DNA of 64,000 nt from Cryobacterium sp. SO2 (lineage in GTDB: Bacteria > Actinomycetota > Actinomycetes > Actinomycetales > Microbacteriaceae). The notes beneath the pieces were generated by a model, which was not told the origin of the DNA, searched no databases, and saw only the letters and a program-made list of their open reading frames with translations. The position numbers were made by a program, and so were the translations under genes. The DNA is taken from assembly GCF_026151165.2 (NCBI RefSeq), contig NZ_CP117849.1, positions 2,914,001 to 2,978,000 on the forward strand, read 5' to 3'. Positions 18,108 through 27,447 of the stretch are shown here, one piece after another; positions within the stretch are counted from its first letter, which is position 1, and every line of letters starts with the position of its first letter.

Positions 18108-19275
18108 CATACGATGACGGAATTTCGTGTTCACCGCTGAGATAAGTCGCGAGGATATTTGTGCGGACACTGCGGAGGGAGTCGGCGGTCGCTTGACATT
18201 CGGCCTCCGTGTCTGCGAACGCCTGCAAGATGCCAACGATTTTCGACTGAGTTTCGGAGCTCGTATCAGGCACTGGAATCTGCCGAAGCTTCTCGCCTGT
18301 CAGGTGGCGAATGGTCGTACCTGTCGTGAAGTCCTCAAGGCCGCCTGAATCCGCCAAATACTGCATGTAAAAGTACAGGAATGCGGGGTCCAATGCGTCG
18401 TTGCATCTGACGCGGTGGATCGCTTTCTGGAAGTAGATGCCGGGTAAATCCTCGGTCACGAGTGCAGAACGACCAACGATTCCGCCTTCGCAAATGAGCA
18501 GGTCCCCCTTGCGTAGCTCGAATTCGATACGGTCGACATCTGAGAGGGGCATCTCCTTGAGGTCATGAAGATCGATACGTCCCCACTGGACGTTTGCGTT
18601 GCGCAGGTACGGCCAGGAGCGATGGCTACCCGCAGTTGTGCTTGAAAGCATTTTGCCCAGCCGAGTCGATGCCAGTGCCAGCAGAGGCTTAGTCGAACCG
18701 CCGCAGAGGACCCCAAAGAGGGATTCAGACAAAGCAACCCGCACTCGTACAGTGAGTTCACCGCTCTGCACTGCCGATTCGATTGCCTCGTCCAGTGTTC
18801 CTATCAGGTCGACAATGCGCCGTTGCTCGCGGAGATTGGGCACAGCCATTCCGAGTGAAAGAAACTTCGACACGTCAAGGCGAACACGGTTAGTAGTGCC
18901 AGCTGAAACAGAATCGCAGAGGTCAGAAAACTGGGTGCTGCGCGCGACGATATCCATGTAAGCCGGCGACATCACGGAGGTATCCACCGAATACGAGAGA
19001 AAATCCCCGGTTACCACAGCGCCGTCGAGCTCTGGCGGCAAGAGGGAGTTGGACCCCTTGCGAGCGTCGATCTTGGAGATCATGAGATCGCCTGCACGCA
19101 CCTCAAACCTCGCCGTACCAAGGTCGGCGCCCTTGACCACTTTCCGCAGCCGCGCCCCTCGCCCGTACAGCGGCAGTGTAACCATCTTGTAGTCCCGGTC
19201 AAGCACTATTGCTGGTGTCCGACGTATCGCTTTCAGGAACTCAGCAAAAGGTGTGATGTCCCGTGTCTCATGCAT
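18088..19275 (-). CDS. hsdS: Type I restriction enzyme, specificity subunit
   Basis: This 395-residue subunit has two target-recognition domains, about residues 10-150 and 200-350, each followed by a helical spacer (LREQRRIVDLIGTLDEAIES and SSETQSKIVGILQAFADTEA). That is the normal arrangement for recognising a bipartite DNA sequence. ISKIDARKG and VSAGTTNRVRLDVSKFLSL in the first half, and ICEGGIVGRSALV and FTTGTTIRHLTGEKL in the second, are typical HsdS segments. Its ATG overlaps the hsdM stop by 8 bases, so translation is coupled. The last residues (DEVMRS) are written in an 8-bp tandem repeat. The DNA target cannot be read from sequence. Confidence 0.93.
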   Translation of the reverse strand: MHETRDITPFAEFLKAIRRTPAIVLDRDYKMVTLPLYGRGARLRKVVKGADLGTARFEVRAGDLMISKIDARKGSNSLLPPELDGAVVTGDFLSYSVDTSVMSPAYMDIVARSTQFSDLCDSVSAGTTNRVRLDVSKFLSLGMAVPNLREQRRIVDLIGTLDEAIESAVQSGELTVRVRVALSESLFGVLCGGSTKPLLALASTRLGKMLSSTTAGSHRSWPYLRNANVQWGRIDLHDLKEMPLSDVDRIEFELRKGDLLICEGGIVGRSALVTEDLPGIYFQKAIHRVRCNDALDPAFLYFYMQYLADSGGLEDFTTGTTIRHLTGEKLRQIPVPDTSSETQSKIVGILQAFADTEAECQATADSLRSVRTNILATYLSGEHEIPSSYDEVMRS

Positions 19276-20791
19276 CGAAACCCGCTGCCTTCAGCTTCTC
19301 GTCGAGCACAGCCTGAGCTGCCATGAGCCGCTCCTGCGCCTCGCGCATGAGGACGATCGCCTCTTCGACATTCGCTTCCACAGCCGTCTCGCTCTTCAGG
19401 TACCGGCCGATGTTAAGGTCAAAGTGGTTCCGTTCGAGCTCATCTATTTCAACGAGGCGTGCTTTGACCCGACTTTCGGAATTGGCTGAGGCCGGCGCTC
19501 GGTAGGCGTTGCTGATAGCGGCGATGTCGTCGTCATCCATCGTGTTTTGGTTCTTGCCCGGCTGCAAGCGGTCCTTGCCGTCGATGAACAGAACTGATCC
19601 GATTCGCTCGGATGGCTTCGTCTTCCGAAAGATGAGAAGGCATACGGGGATGCTCGTGGAATAGAACAGATTGTTGGGGAGGCCGATGACAGCTTCGAGA
19701 AGATCGGCGCGGATCAGTTTCTCGCGGATAGCTGCTTCCTTGCCTCCGCGGAACAGTGCGCCGTGAGGCATAACGATGCCAGCGCGCCCGTCTCCGTCCT
19801 TCATAGTCGACACGATGTGCTGGATCCAGGCGTAGTCGCCGTTCTTCGCAGGTGGGACCTCCCCGCCAAATGCACGACCGTAGCTGTCGGAAGCCCAAGC
19901 GTCGGCCCCCCAGTTCTGGAGGCTGAACGGTGGGTTGGCCGCGACCACCGAATACTTACGGAGGCCGCCCGATGCAGTTTTCAGCTTCATGTCGTTGAAC
20001 GTGTCGCCACGCACGATCTGGAAGTCGGTAAGCCCGTGAAGGTACAGGTTCATTTTCGCCATAGCGGCAGTCGTCAGGTTGTATTCCTGACCATAGAGGC
20101 TGAGCGTGCGTGCATCCCCGCCGCCGCCATTGACGGCGTTGACTGTTTCGATGAGGATGCCGGCCGACCCACACGCGGGGTCGCAGACGGAGTCGCCGGG
20201 CTGGGGGTCGAGGATGCTGACGAGCAGGTGCACGACGTGGCGCGGGGTGAAGAATTCCCCCGCTTTCTTACCGCTGGCTTCCGCGAATTCACGCAAAAGG
20301 TACTCGTATGCGGCGCCTAGGGCATCACCGGTGACGCTTAACGGATTAAGGGTGAGCTTGTCGAACGCGTCGAGCAAGTCTGTGAGCGCTGTCTCAGGGA
20401 GACGTTCTTTGTTCGCCCAGTTCACATCTCCGAAGACGCCATCGAGCTTCCCGAAGTTGGCCTCCTGGACGCGCAGAAGCGCCTTGCCTAGTTTCGAGCC
20501 GACGTTCCTAGCGGTGTCGATGACGTCATCCCAATGGCAGTCCTCTGGGATGATGAACGCCTGATAGGTCGATTCGATGTCGTCGGTGAGGTCTTCTCCG
20601 AAGTCGGCAATAGCCTGGGCGTGATTGAAATCCCAGCTGTCGCTTATCCATTTAAAGAACATCACCGGGAACACGTAGGACTTGAAGTCGCCCGGGTCGA
20701 CGGGACCGCGGAGCGCATTCGCACCGGCCCACAGGGTGGCTTCCAATTGGCGCTGGGTGATGTGTGCTGGATCGGTGGGGGCAAGTGTCAC
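19268..20791 (-). CDS. hsdM: Type I restriction enzyme, N6-adenine methyltransferase subunit
   Basis: This 507-residue protein has the HsdM N-terminal helical domain (WAGANALRGPVDPGDFKSYV), the S-adenosylmethionine motif DPACGSAG (204-211) and the catalytic NPPF (286-289) of adenine-N6 methyltransferases. FFTPRHVVHLL just before motif I is also typical. It methylates host targets and, with HsdS and HsdR, forms the restriction complex. The start is GTG with AGAGGA 7 nt upstream. It is first in the operon, and no regulator gene lies upstream. The GC content of the operon is below that of the flanking chromosome, fitting horizontal gain. Confidence 0.95.
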   Translation of the reverse strand: MTLAPTDPAHITQRQLEATLWAGANALRGPVDPGDFKSYVFPVMFFKWISDSWDFNHAQAIADFGEDLTDDIESTYQAFIIPEDCHWDDVIDTARNVGSKLGKALLRVQEANFGKLDGVFGDVNWANKERLPETALTDLLDAFDKLTLNPLSVTGDALGAAYEYLLREFAEASGKKAGEFFTPRHVVHLLVSILDPQPGDSVCDPACGSAGILIETVNAVNGGGGDARTLSLYGQEYNLTTAAMAKMNLYLHGLTDFQIVRGDTFNDMKLKTASGGLRKYSVVAANPPFSLQNWGADAWASDSYGRAFGGEVPPAKNGDYAWIQHIVSTMKDGDGRAGIVMPHGALFRGGKEAAIREKLIRADLLEAVIGLPNNLFYSTSIPVCLLIFRKTKPSERIGSVLFIDGKDRLQPGKNQNTMDDDDIAAISNAYRAPASANSESRVKARLVEIDELERNHFDLNIGRYLKSETAVEANVEEAIVLMREAQERLMAAQAVLDEKLKAAGFDA

Positions 20792-21186
20792 TTTGGGTTC
20801 CTCTGTTGGGTCAAGGGGCGAGGAACGTTTTGCAGCAAAGCACTGAGCCCAACGCGGCCTGCGCCCCCAAGTTCAGGATAGACGGCAGACCGTCGCGACC
20901 GGCCCGGCCCACTAGGCGGTTGCCCGGACCCCACCCAACTGAAGTCCAGTTTTCGACGGGCTTCGACAGCGTGTGGCCCGACTCTAAGCACCGACACTTG
21001 TCGTCGAGACCGTTGTCGTCAAACGAGGGATCTATCTACATGCTCAGTGGCAACGCAGGCTGGCAACTCGCCACTCAATCCGCGGTGGATGGCAAGCTCC
21101 GGTCGTTCCGCTGTTCGGCTTGACCAGAGCCTTTCCTTGGCGCGCTGGGCCAATTCCGTCAGTGTGGCGAGCGGTACTGTGAATGA
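20792..21186. other. Upstream region of hsdM
   Basis: About 395 bases between the divergent hsdM and the orphan gene at 21187. It must hold the hsdM promoter, but no convincing -35/-10 pair or operator was picked out. Frames seen here have no ribosome sites. Confidence 0.35.
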
Positions 21187-21630
21187 ATGAAGAGCCGAAC
21201 CAAATTCTCGAACGATGTCGCCGCTTTCGCACTAATCGACATGACCGAGCTGCGGGGCACCTGGGACCTATCTAGCACCCTGCTGCGCAACCTTCATCAG
21301 TGCACCTCCTTTTGCAAGTTCGCGAAAGGCACATTCCACGAGGCGAAGTTCTGCGACTACATGCTGGGCCTTGACCACCAGCGGGCACTTAACGATGCGA
21401 CCGCATACTTGCTCGCCAACCCCGCTGGGCGAGTATCTGGCAGCCTTTCGATTTCCAAGGTATCGACGGGCCTGAGAGAAGGGTCGCCACAAGCGGAGTT
21501 GACTCTCTCGTTTCTTACCGACCCCGTTACGTTGAAGGCGCGCAGAGGTTTCGACAACGGACGCCACCGCGCAACGGCGCTTTTCGACGCTGGAGCGACA
21601 GGACAGATTCCGGTTCTCGATCTTCCGTAA
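21187..21630 (+). CDS. Hypothetical protein with ParB-like GRHRA motif
   Basis: The product has 147 residues. The C-terminal part reads NGRHRATALFDAGATGQIPVL, close to the box of ParB/Srx-fold proteins (D-G-x-H-R-x-x-A ... AG ... IPV), where it binds nucleotide or acts in nuclease chemistry; the first Asp is Asn here. The N-terminal half has three Cys (CTSFCKF and KFCDY) and no known domain. It stands alone, divergent from hsdM and convergent with the Cys-hydrolase/helicase operon. The ATG at 21187 follows an out-of-frame ATG by four bases and has only a weak ribosome site. It may be an accessory of the defence genes; function unknown. Confidence 0.6.
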   Translation: MKSRTKFSNDVAAFALIDMTELRGTWDLSSTLLRNLHQCTSFCKFAKGTFHEAKFCDYMLGLDHQRALNDATAYLLANPAGRVSGSLSISKVSTGLREGSPQAELTLSFLTDPVTLKARRGFDNGRHRATALFDAGATGQIPVLDLP

Positions 21631-21854
21631 TTCAGCCGCAGAGCGCTGTCATATCGATCGGGTTCTGGATCCAGACGGCCTGTCGCGCTGCACTACACGG
21701 CCAGTAGCTTAAATTCGAACGGGCACCCGGCCCACACTCGATGTTTGGGCGGCATTGCGACCTTCCTTACCGTGAAGACGGTAGTCGTCGCGGACCTTGC
21801 TGGCGATTCGCCTATCCAGCCTGTCGGGTTAACGGCCCGACCAGTAACTGGAAA

Positions 21855-22316
21855 CTAGCCTCTCGTTGTGAAGTCGACCATCATCTGGGCATACGGGGCG
21901 AAGGTTTTGTTATTTTCAAGCACAGGCCATTCGCGCCATGGGCCCGCAAAATTCAAGCGGCTGAACCTCTGCCGTGCCGGACTTTGCTCGATTCCCATGT
22001 ACCAAGAATCGAAGTCTTTGAACTGATCGAGGGTGATATCAATCGTGAAGACAGCCCGACCTTCTGCGTCCCGCAGCTCGCGCCATGCGTGACCGGACAG
22101 CGAGCTGGGGAGCTTCATCTCGACGAACGTCCAATCGCCCAAACCCCGTACCGCGAGCACTTCGGCGAGAGCGATGGACGCCCACTCGCAGAGTCCCTGC
22201 GGGAAGTAGGTCTTCGCGCCGCGGAACGGCTCGTGCGGCATGTCCTGCAGCGCACCTCGTACTTCAACGGCAGTTGCACGAACCTGATCGAGATCGACGC
22301 GGCGCATCATGTTCAC
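21855..22316 (-). CDS. Small Cys-His-Asp (papain/transglutaminase-like) protein, second gene of helicase operon
   Basis: This 153-residue protein shows the order of a papain-fold triad: Cys43 in FPQGLCEWASIALAEVL at the start of a helix, His76 in SLSGHAWRELRD, and Asp93 in VFTIDITLDQF on the next strand. The G-x-C-x-x-x-(S/A) and H-A-W context resembles bacterial transglutaminase/NlpC-type enzymes, which hydrolyse or cross-link amides. No signal peptide is present, so it acts in the cytoplasm. The gene begins 5 bases after the stop of the SF1 helicase, so it is co-transcribed and probably a partner. The family assignment is by motif only; a deamidase or protease activity is inference. Confidence 0.65.
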   Translation of the reverse strand: MNMMRRVDLDQVRATAVEVRGALQDMPHEPFRGAKTYFPQGLCEWASIALAEVLAVRGLGDWTFVEMKLPSSLSGHAWRELRDAEGRAVFTIDITLDQFKDFDSWYMGIEQSPARQRFSRLNFAGPWREWPVLENNKTFAPYAQMMVDFTTRG

Positions 22317-22321
22317 GCGAC

Positions 22322-25039
22322 TTACTTCCGCTTGAGCGAGCCGATGGGCTTCAGCCCACGTCGACTTGCCAGCACCCGCAGGTCACGTCCACTTTCAGGT
22401 CGCGCAAGCTGACTCAGCACTTCCTTCTGCGTCTCGGGAGTCCAGAAGATCTTCAGCTGGCGCCGAGCCCGAGTGACCGCCGTGTAAAAGATGCTGTGGG
22501 GAATCTCGTCCTCGTTCGCATCAGTGATCACGACTTTCACGGATTCGTATTCGAGACCCTGCGCCTTGTGGATCGAGACCGCGTAGGCGACCTGGAAGGG
22601 AACGCTGCTGTTATTCCCCTCGTCGTCCTCATCGCTGTTGCCGCGCTCGTAGACTGAGAACCTGACCACCGAGCCGCTGACCCACTCAAGCTCCGTGCCG
22701 AACACATCGAACTCAGTGACGATCCGATCGATCTCCACATCGAATTGGATCCGTCCAGGGTGGCGCTCGATTGAGACGAGCTTTCCCTTGAGGTTGTTGT
22801 AGATCACGCCGCGGAAGCGTTCTGAGTCGTAGAAGAGGACAGGGTCGCCCACTTTATAGGTGGACACACCCCAGGTCACTTCCGGCTGCGGGTTGCTGCT
22901 CTGGAGAAACCGATTGATGTTGTTGATCCCGTAGAGCCCATCGTAATTCAGGCACAGGATGATCTCGTCGTCAAGCTGCGCCTCGAACAGCGTCTCGTCA
23001 AGCACGGTCGAGTAGCCATAGTGGGCGAGCAGTTCGTCGATGTTCGGATCGATCGCGCGGACCGCGCCCCAAAACTTCAGAAGGTTGTCGTTCTTGGTCC
23101 GGTAAGGATTGGTGAGTTCGAATACTGAGGTCGACGGGATATAGGCCGGGGCTAGCGTGAACCAATTTCCGAATTTGATGGACTCAATCTGGTACACATC
23201 GCCGACAAGTACCAGGAGCTTGAATTTTGTCCGAGTGAGCACTTTCAGCAGATCCTCGTTGCTGACGGTGCTGCACTCGTCGATGATAAGGACGTCGTAT
23301 TCATTAGTGGACGGCCGCCACGTCTCACGCGCAATTGTACGAAAATCGGAGTTTTGCGCGGTGACCCGTCGCTCGAGGTTGTTCACGGCCGGGTTGGTGT
23401 GTGCCAGGAACAGTTTTCGCTTGTCATTGAAGTAGTTCGCGATGTGGTTGATGATGGTCGACTTGCCCGTTCCGGCGGCCCCGTAAATCAGCGCGACTTG
23501 CGACTCGCTGAACAACGACTTCAGGGCGTCGACCTTCAGCGGGTCGTCCACCGTTACGGTCGTAGTCTCCCGGAGCCATCGGTCAACAGCCTCCGAGTAA
23601 CCGCCGATTCCCGACTTCGAATACTTCTGGAGCTCCTCGATAATCTCGACCGTATCGTCCTCATAGCTCCGAAGAAATAAGTGTCCGTTGTCCTCCTCGA
23701 GATCCCGCCGAGGGCGGTGTTTGTAGTAAAGCGCGCCGTTGTAGTCCGCTACCAGGGACGGCAAATCCCCGAAACTCTCAAGTTCTTCTACTGGTGTATA
23801 GAGCAACCCGCGTTGCTCGACGTTATTCTTCACGCGTCGCGCAAGTAGTTCGTGCTTGTGCGACGTCGAGTCGAGACTCTCGAAAAGATCCGCAAGGCGT
23901 GCGTTGTGGCCCATCGGGGACGAACAGAATGGCATCGAGTCGAAGGGCTTGCATCCGAACTGCAGGTTCAGGTTCGAGAGCCCACTCCAGGTCTCCGGGC
24001 TGTACTGCTGCTTCAAGATCACGTTGTTCATCCGCAACATCAAGTAGCGGATGACGTTGTGGCCGGCAGACTTGCTCGCGAACAGGCCTCGCGCTTTCTC
24101 GAGCACGGGGAAGATCTGTGCCTTCTGAACCCGTGCGGTCGCGTCGGCTTTGAGCCTCTCGAAGCGTTCGTCTGACAGCGCGACTGTGTCGAGGAGACTC
24201 GACTCAGTCTGCGTCAGATGCTCCATTAGAGTGCGGTACTCCGAGCTACCCGACTGCACCGTGGTGTGCATCCCTAGAAGCCGGGCGAAGTTGTTGAACT
24301 CGCACGGGCGGATAGAGACCTGCCAGTCGAGAATCACAGATATGGGCATTGTTTGCCCGAGCACATTAATCGACTCCGGCACCACAGTCAGGTAAGCCGC
24401 ATACTTGTCGGTCATGTCCACGTCGGTGAATGCGATGATGCGGTCGAATTTGCTAAAACGATCCGTTGCCTGGCGGAACACCACTTCATAGAGGATCCGT
24501 CCTTTCGCGAAGAATGGACGAGTGCGGTGGATGTAATAGCGGTCACGGTCCCCTCCTGGCGTTGGGTCGGCGCGCACGGCCGCGATTCGCTGGGCAATTT
24601 TCTCGTGGTACTCGCGAAGCGACGGGTCGAGGTCGACCGGGAAGTCTTCCAAGTTTGTGAGGATCGCCATCCCACAGTCATCCTGGAGCAACTCCCGAAT
24701 GCGGATGAGGTACTCGTAGTACTTCAGCATCAGCCGCTCGGACGTGTCACCGTCCATTGTGTAGTGCGACACACTCTCCTGCAGCAACTTGTGAAACCGA
24801 TGGAGGAATTGGATACGTTTCTTGGCCGAACCGACGAATACCAACCCATCTTGGATTGCGGTGTAGGTGTACTCAGCGTTGTTGTCGCCCGTGTGAAGAA
24901 GCACGGCCGCACCCTCGACGAGGTTGCGTAGCTGCGCTAGGACGTTCAGAGAAAGAAGGCCACGGTCGTCCTTCTGCGCGGCGATACTCCTTGTGATTGC
25001 TTGATCCGCACCGCGGATCTGTTTCTCGACGCTTAGCAT
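22322..25039 (-). CDS. SF1 (RecD/UvrD-like) helicase with large N-terminal domain
   Basis: From the ATG at 25039 the product has 905 residues. About 500 N-terminal residues resemble no domain I know. The rest is an SF1 helicase: Walker A YGAAGTGKST (about 516), Walker B VLIIDECST (about 582), motif III VGDVYQIES, TNPYRT, then KAQGLEYESVKVVI (about 830) and motif VI YTAVTRARR (about 852). A Q-x-x-S-I-H-K-A-Q-G order as in RecD2/Pif1-type enzymes suggests 5'-3' movement. It is the first gene of a two-gene operon and divergent from the HEPN gene. A longer frame runs to 25153 but starts without support. A defence role is inferred from the island. Confidence 0.8.
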   Translation of the reverse strand: MLSVEKQIRGADQAITRSIAAQKDDRGLLSLNVLAQLRNLVEGAAVLLHTGDNNAEYTYTAIQDGLVFVGSAKKRIQFLHRFHKLLQESVSHYTMDGDTSERLMLKYYEYLIRIRELLQDDCGMAILTNLEDFPVDLDPSLREYHEKIAQRIAAVRADPTPGGDRDRYYIHRTRPFFAKGRILYEVVFRQATDRFSKFDRIIAFTDVDMTDKYAAYLTVVPESINVLGQTMPISVILDWQVSIRPCEFNNFARLLGMHTTVQSGSSEYRTLMEHLTQTESSLLDTVALSDERFERLKADATARVQKAQIFPVLEKARGLFASKSAGHNVIRYLMLRMNNVILKQQYSPETWSGLSNLNLQFGCKPFDSMPFCSSPMGHNARLADLFESLDSTSHKHELLARRVKNNVEQRGLLYTPVEELESFGDLPSLVADYNGALYYKHRPRRDLEEDNGHLFLRSYEDDTVEIIEELQKYSKSGIGGYSEAVDRWLRETTTVTVDDPLKVDALKSLFSESQVALIYGAAGTGKSTIINHIANYFNDKRKLFLAHTNPAVNNLERRVTAQNSDFRTIARETWRPSTNEYDVLIIDECSTVSNEDLLKVLTRTKFKLLVLVGDVYQIESIKFGNWFTLAPAYIPSTSVFELTNPYRTKNDNLLKFWGAVRAIDPNIDELLAHYGYSTVLDETLFEAQLDDEIILCLNYDGLYGINNINRFLQSSNPQPEVTWGVSTYKVGDPVLFYDSERFRGVIYNNLKGKLVSIERHPGRIQFDVEIDRIVTEFDVFGTELEWVSGSVVRFSVYERGNSDEDDEGNNSSVPFQVAYAVSIHKAQGLEYESVKVVITDANEDEIPHSIFYTAVTRARRQLKIFWTPETQKEVLSQLARPESGRDLRVLASRRGLKPIGSLKRK

Positions 25040-25393
25040 TTCGGTAGGGCCCCATACTCCGTCAATGATGCAGGCGTAAATCTGCAGCACCCGCGCTGAG
25101 CACCCATAGTCTCCCCCGTCTCGGTCTGGGCAGCAAATTGCACAACTGCCCAAGGATTGCTTTTTTCGGCCATTTCATCAGGAGTTTAGTCCTCAGGCTG
25201 GCACCGTCGCGAGAGTGCTTTCGTCGTTCTAGCCCGAAGGCCGCGAGTAGGCCCACATAGCCTGGGCACCACGAAACGTCGAACAATACGTTTGCGCTTC
25301 TAATATGACGTCTATTGCTCCATAGTCGAAGTCAGCCATGACTACACATTTGCACTGCACCGGGCACGAATTGCCGCGAGTGAGACACCGCCC

Positions 25394-27286
25394 ATGATGA
25401 TCGACTACAACGTCAGCGACCACTGGTCGGGTGATGCTCCTGACTGGCTCAAGTCGCTAGTTTCATCGCTCGACAGGCATCACGGCGTCAGCACCGTCCT
25501 GCCTCTCACCGTGATTATCGAAGAAGTAGCTGAGTGGGTTGAGCTCGCCAGCGGCGTAGATGCCTGGAAGAAAGCCGCCAACCGGACCTCACTGCAGCTC
25601 GACATTGATGAATCATTGGCAGCCCTTGGCCCCGCACTCACTGCGCAAATCGCGGCTGAGGTGGCAGCCTTCCAAACGGCACTAGTCGCGCTTTCAAGTA
25701 GCCCGTCAGTGGTGCTCGCACGGCCGCCCGGAACTCGCAATGATGCGGTCTGGACAGGCCTTGTCGCCGCGGCCCACAACCTGCTTGCGACACTCCATAG
25801 TGACAACGCAGCCCGCGCCAGCTGGGACGATTTGATCGCCGTTGCCCAGAGCCGCGGCCTCGACGGTCGGCAGTACCGCCCGATCTCAGAGCAGCTGTAT
25901 ATCCAACTTCAGCGGCGCGGGCACGACGCGGAAATCATGTTCCGCGAATTAGTCTCCATCGTCGCGTTTGGGCGTCAGCCTTGGGAGCTCCCAATCGGTG
26001 AGACGGATACGCCTCTTGAGGACCGACTTTCGAAGGCCCGCGATCTTGTGGGGACGCCAGCCGATGTGGAGCCCATCGTGGTGTGGCTGGGCTACAAGGG
26101 GCGCATCCATCTGCATTTCGCTGCTGGCCGTGTCTCGTTCTACCAGGCGCAGTGGGCGGTTCCAAACGCCGAGCCGGGCCGGTTCGAGTTCGACCACAAA
26201 GCGGAACTCTGGGAGCTGGTACACAACGGCTACACCTTCAATACTGACGAAGACTCTGATGTCGACACCCTCGTGCGCGTCGATCTCGGCAACACGACTC
26301 ACGCGGGTGCGCTGGACCGAGCTACTGAGATTGTTGACGTAATCCTGAATGTCTCGATTCACCGTGCCGGCGGGATCCGTCCCCAGCTGGCTGAGCACGC
26401 GGTGCTGCGTTCTGGACAGACCGCGGGCGGCGGGCGTCGGGCTGTTCGCAATCGGACGGGCTTCCCCAACGACAATTATGGTGCGGGCATCACGTCCGAG
26501 GCGATCGAGCGGCACGGACCGCGGATCGCGGAGGCGCTCGCTCGCGAGGAACTCCCCCGATTCTTGGCTGCGGCGATTCAGGTACAGACGACCGCGGATC
26601 ATCCATTCAGCCGAGACATGGCGCTTCGGACTCCGTCGGAAGCGGACATTAGCAGCGTGATCCCGCTCTCTGACCGAATCGTCCAGCACGTCGCCGCACA
26701 TGCAGCCATGGATCCCAATGACTTGTTCAAGCTCCTTAGCGAACGGTGGTCGCATGCCCGGTGGCTCACCGATCTTCGGTATGCGGCGGGCATGTGTCTG
26801 CTCGGTGGCGGCAGCCGCAGCGAGCTACTCAACGAACTGACGCGCGAGTGGATGTCTGAGCGACCGGAGCTGCCTTGGATCCTCTACCTCTCGGATCGAG
26901 CCGACGATTTCCTATCGCTGTGCCGTCTGGAGCACGAGCGCGCTTGGATCGAGCGCATGCTCGCCAGCATTAGCGATCACGCCATTTACACAGCGCTAAT
27001 CCACGTATACACAAGCGAGGGCACTGTCTTGGAAGCTCGTCGTCGCCGCATACGTAACGCGCTGGTGCACGGCAACCCCACGAGCTTCGCCGTCGTAGAG
27101 TCAGTGCGTGAATACGCCGAGTTTCTAGGCGGCAGCGCGCTCAACCTGGGGCTTGAGGCGTACGTCGAAGGCACCACTCCCTCCTCGGCGCTCACAAGCA
27201 GGACAGATGAGTTTGTCGCAATGCGAACGGGGCAGGATGCTGCAAGCTTCTGGCGCGGTTTACCAGACAGGCAGTCGAACGAGTAG
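25394..27286 (+). CDS. HEPN-motif protein, predicted RNase effector
   Basis: This 630-residue protein ends in a helical region with RNALVH (Arg554-His559), preceded by LEARRRRI and followed by NPTSFAVVESVREYAEFL. Arg-x4-His on a helix, after a basic stretch, is the catalytic mark of HEPN ribonucleases, which cleave tRNA or other RNA in toxin and abortive-infection systems. The first 550 residues contain a helical part (30-160) and a mixed part (about 220-320, YKGRIHLHFAAGRVSFY) without known motifs. The start is one of two adjacent ATGs (25394, 25397). It faces away from the helicase operon across about 350 bases that should hold both promoters. The annotation rests on motif and context only. 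Confidence 0.65.
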   Translation: MMIDYNVSDHWSGDAPDWLKSLVSSLDRHHGVSTVLPLTVIIEEVAEWVELASGVDAWKKAANRTSLQLDIDESLAALGPALTAQIAAEVAAFQTALVALSSSPSVVLARPPGTRNDAVWTGLVAAAHNLLATLHSDNAARASWDDLIAVAQSRGLDGRQYRPISEQLYIQLQRRGHDAEIMFRELVSIVAFGRQPWELPIGETDTPLEDRLSKARDLVGTPADVEPIVVWLGYKGRIHLHFAAGRVSFYQAQWAVPNAEPGRFEFDHKAELWELVHNGYTFNTDEDSDVDTLVRVDLGNTTHAGALDRATEIVDVILNVSIHRAGGIRPQLAEHAVLRSGQTAGGGRRAVRNRTGFPNDNYGAGITSEAIERHGPRIAEALAREELPRFLAAAIQVQTTADHPFSRDMALRTPSEADISSVIPLSDRIVQHVAAHAAMDPNDLFKLLSERWSHARWLTDLRYAAGMCLLGGGSRSELLNELTREWMSERPELPWILYLSDRADDFLSLCRLEHERAWIERMLASISDHAIYTALIHVYTSEGTVLEARRRRIRNALVHGNPTSFAVVESVREYAEFLGGSALNLGLEAYVEGTTPSSALTSRTDEFVAMRTGQDAASFWRGLPDRQSNE

Positions 27287-27447
27287 CGGCCTGCTGAGAA
27301 ACGATTCGATGTGTACGTGCTTCGGCATCTGGCCACGAGTCACGTTCGGCTCCCTCAACTCACGAACGAAGATCTACAATTACCCGCCGCCTGAGGCCAG
27401 GAAGAACTCGAGGGGGAACCGCATGAGGCTCCCACGCGACTAGCCCA

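Noticed and set aside
25040..25153. 38-residue N-terminal extension of the helicase
   Set aside because: Cys-rich, no supported start codon or ribosome site; the ATG at 25039 begins a normal helical N-terminus.
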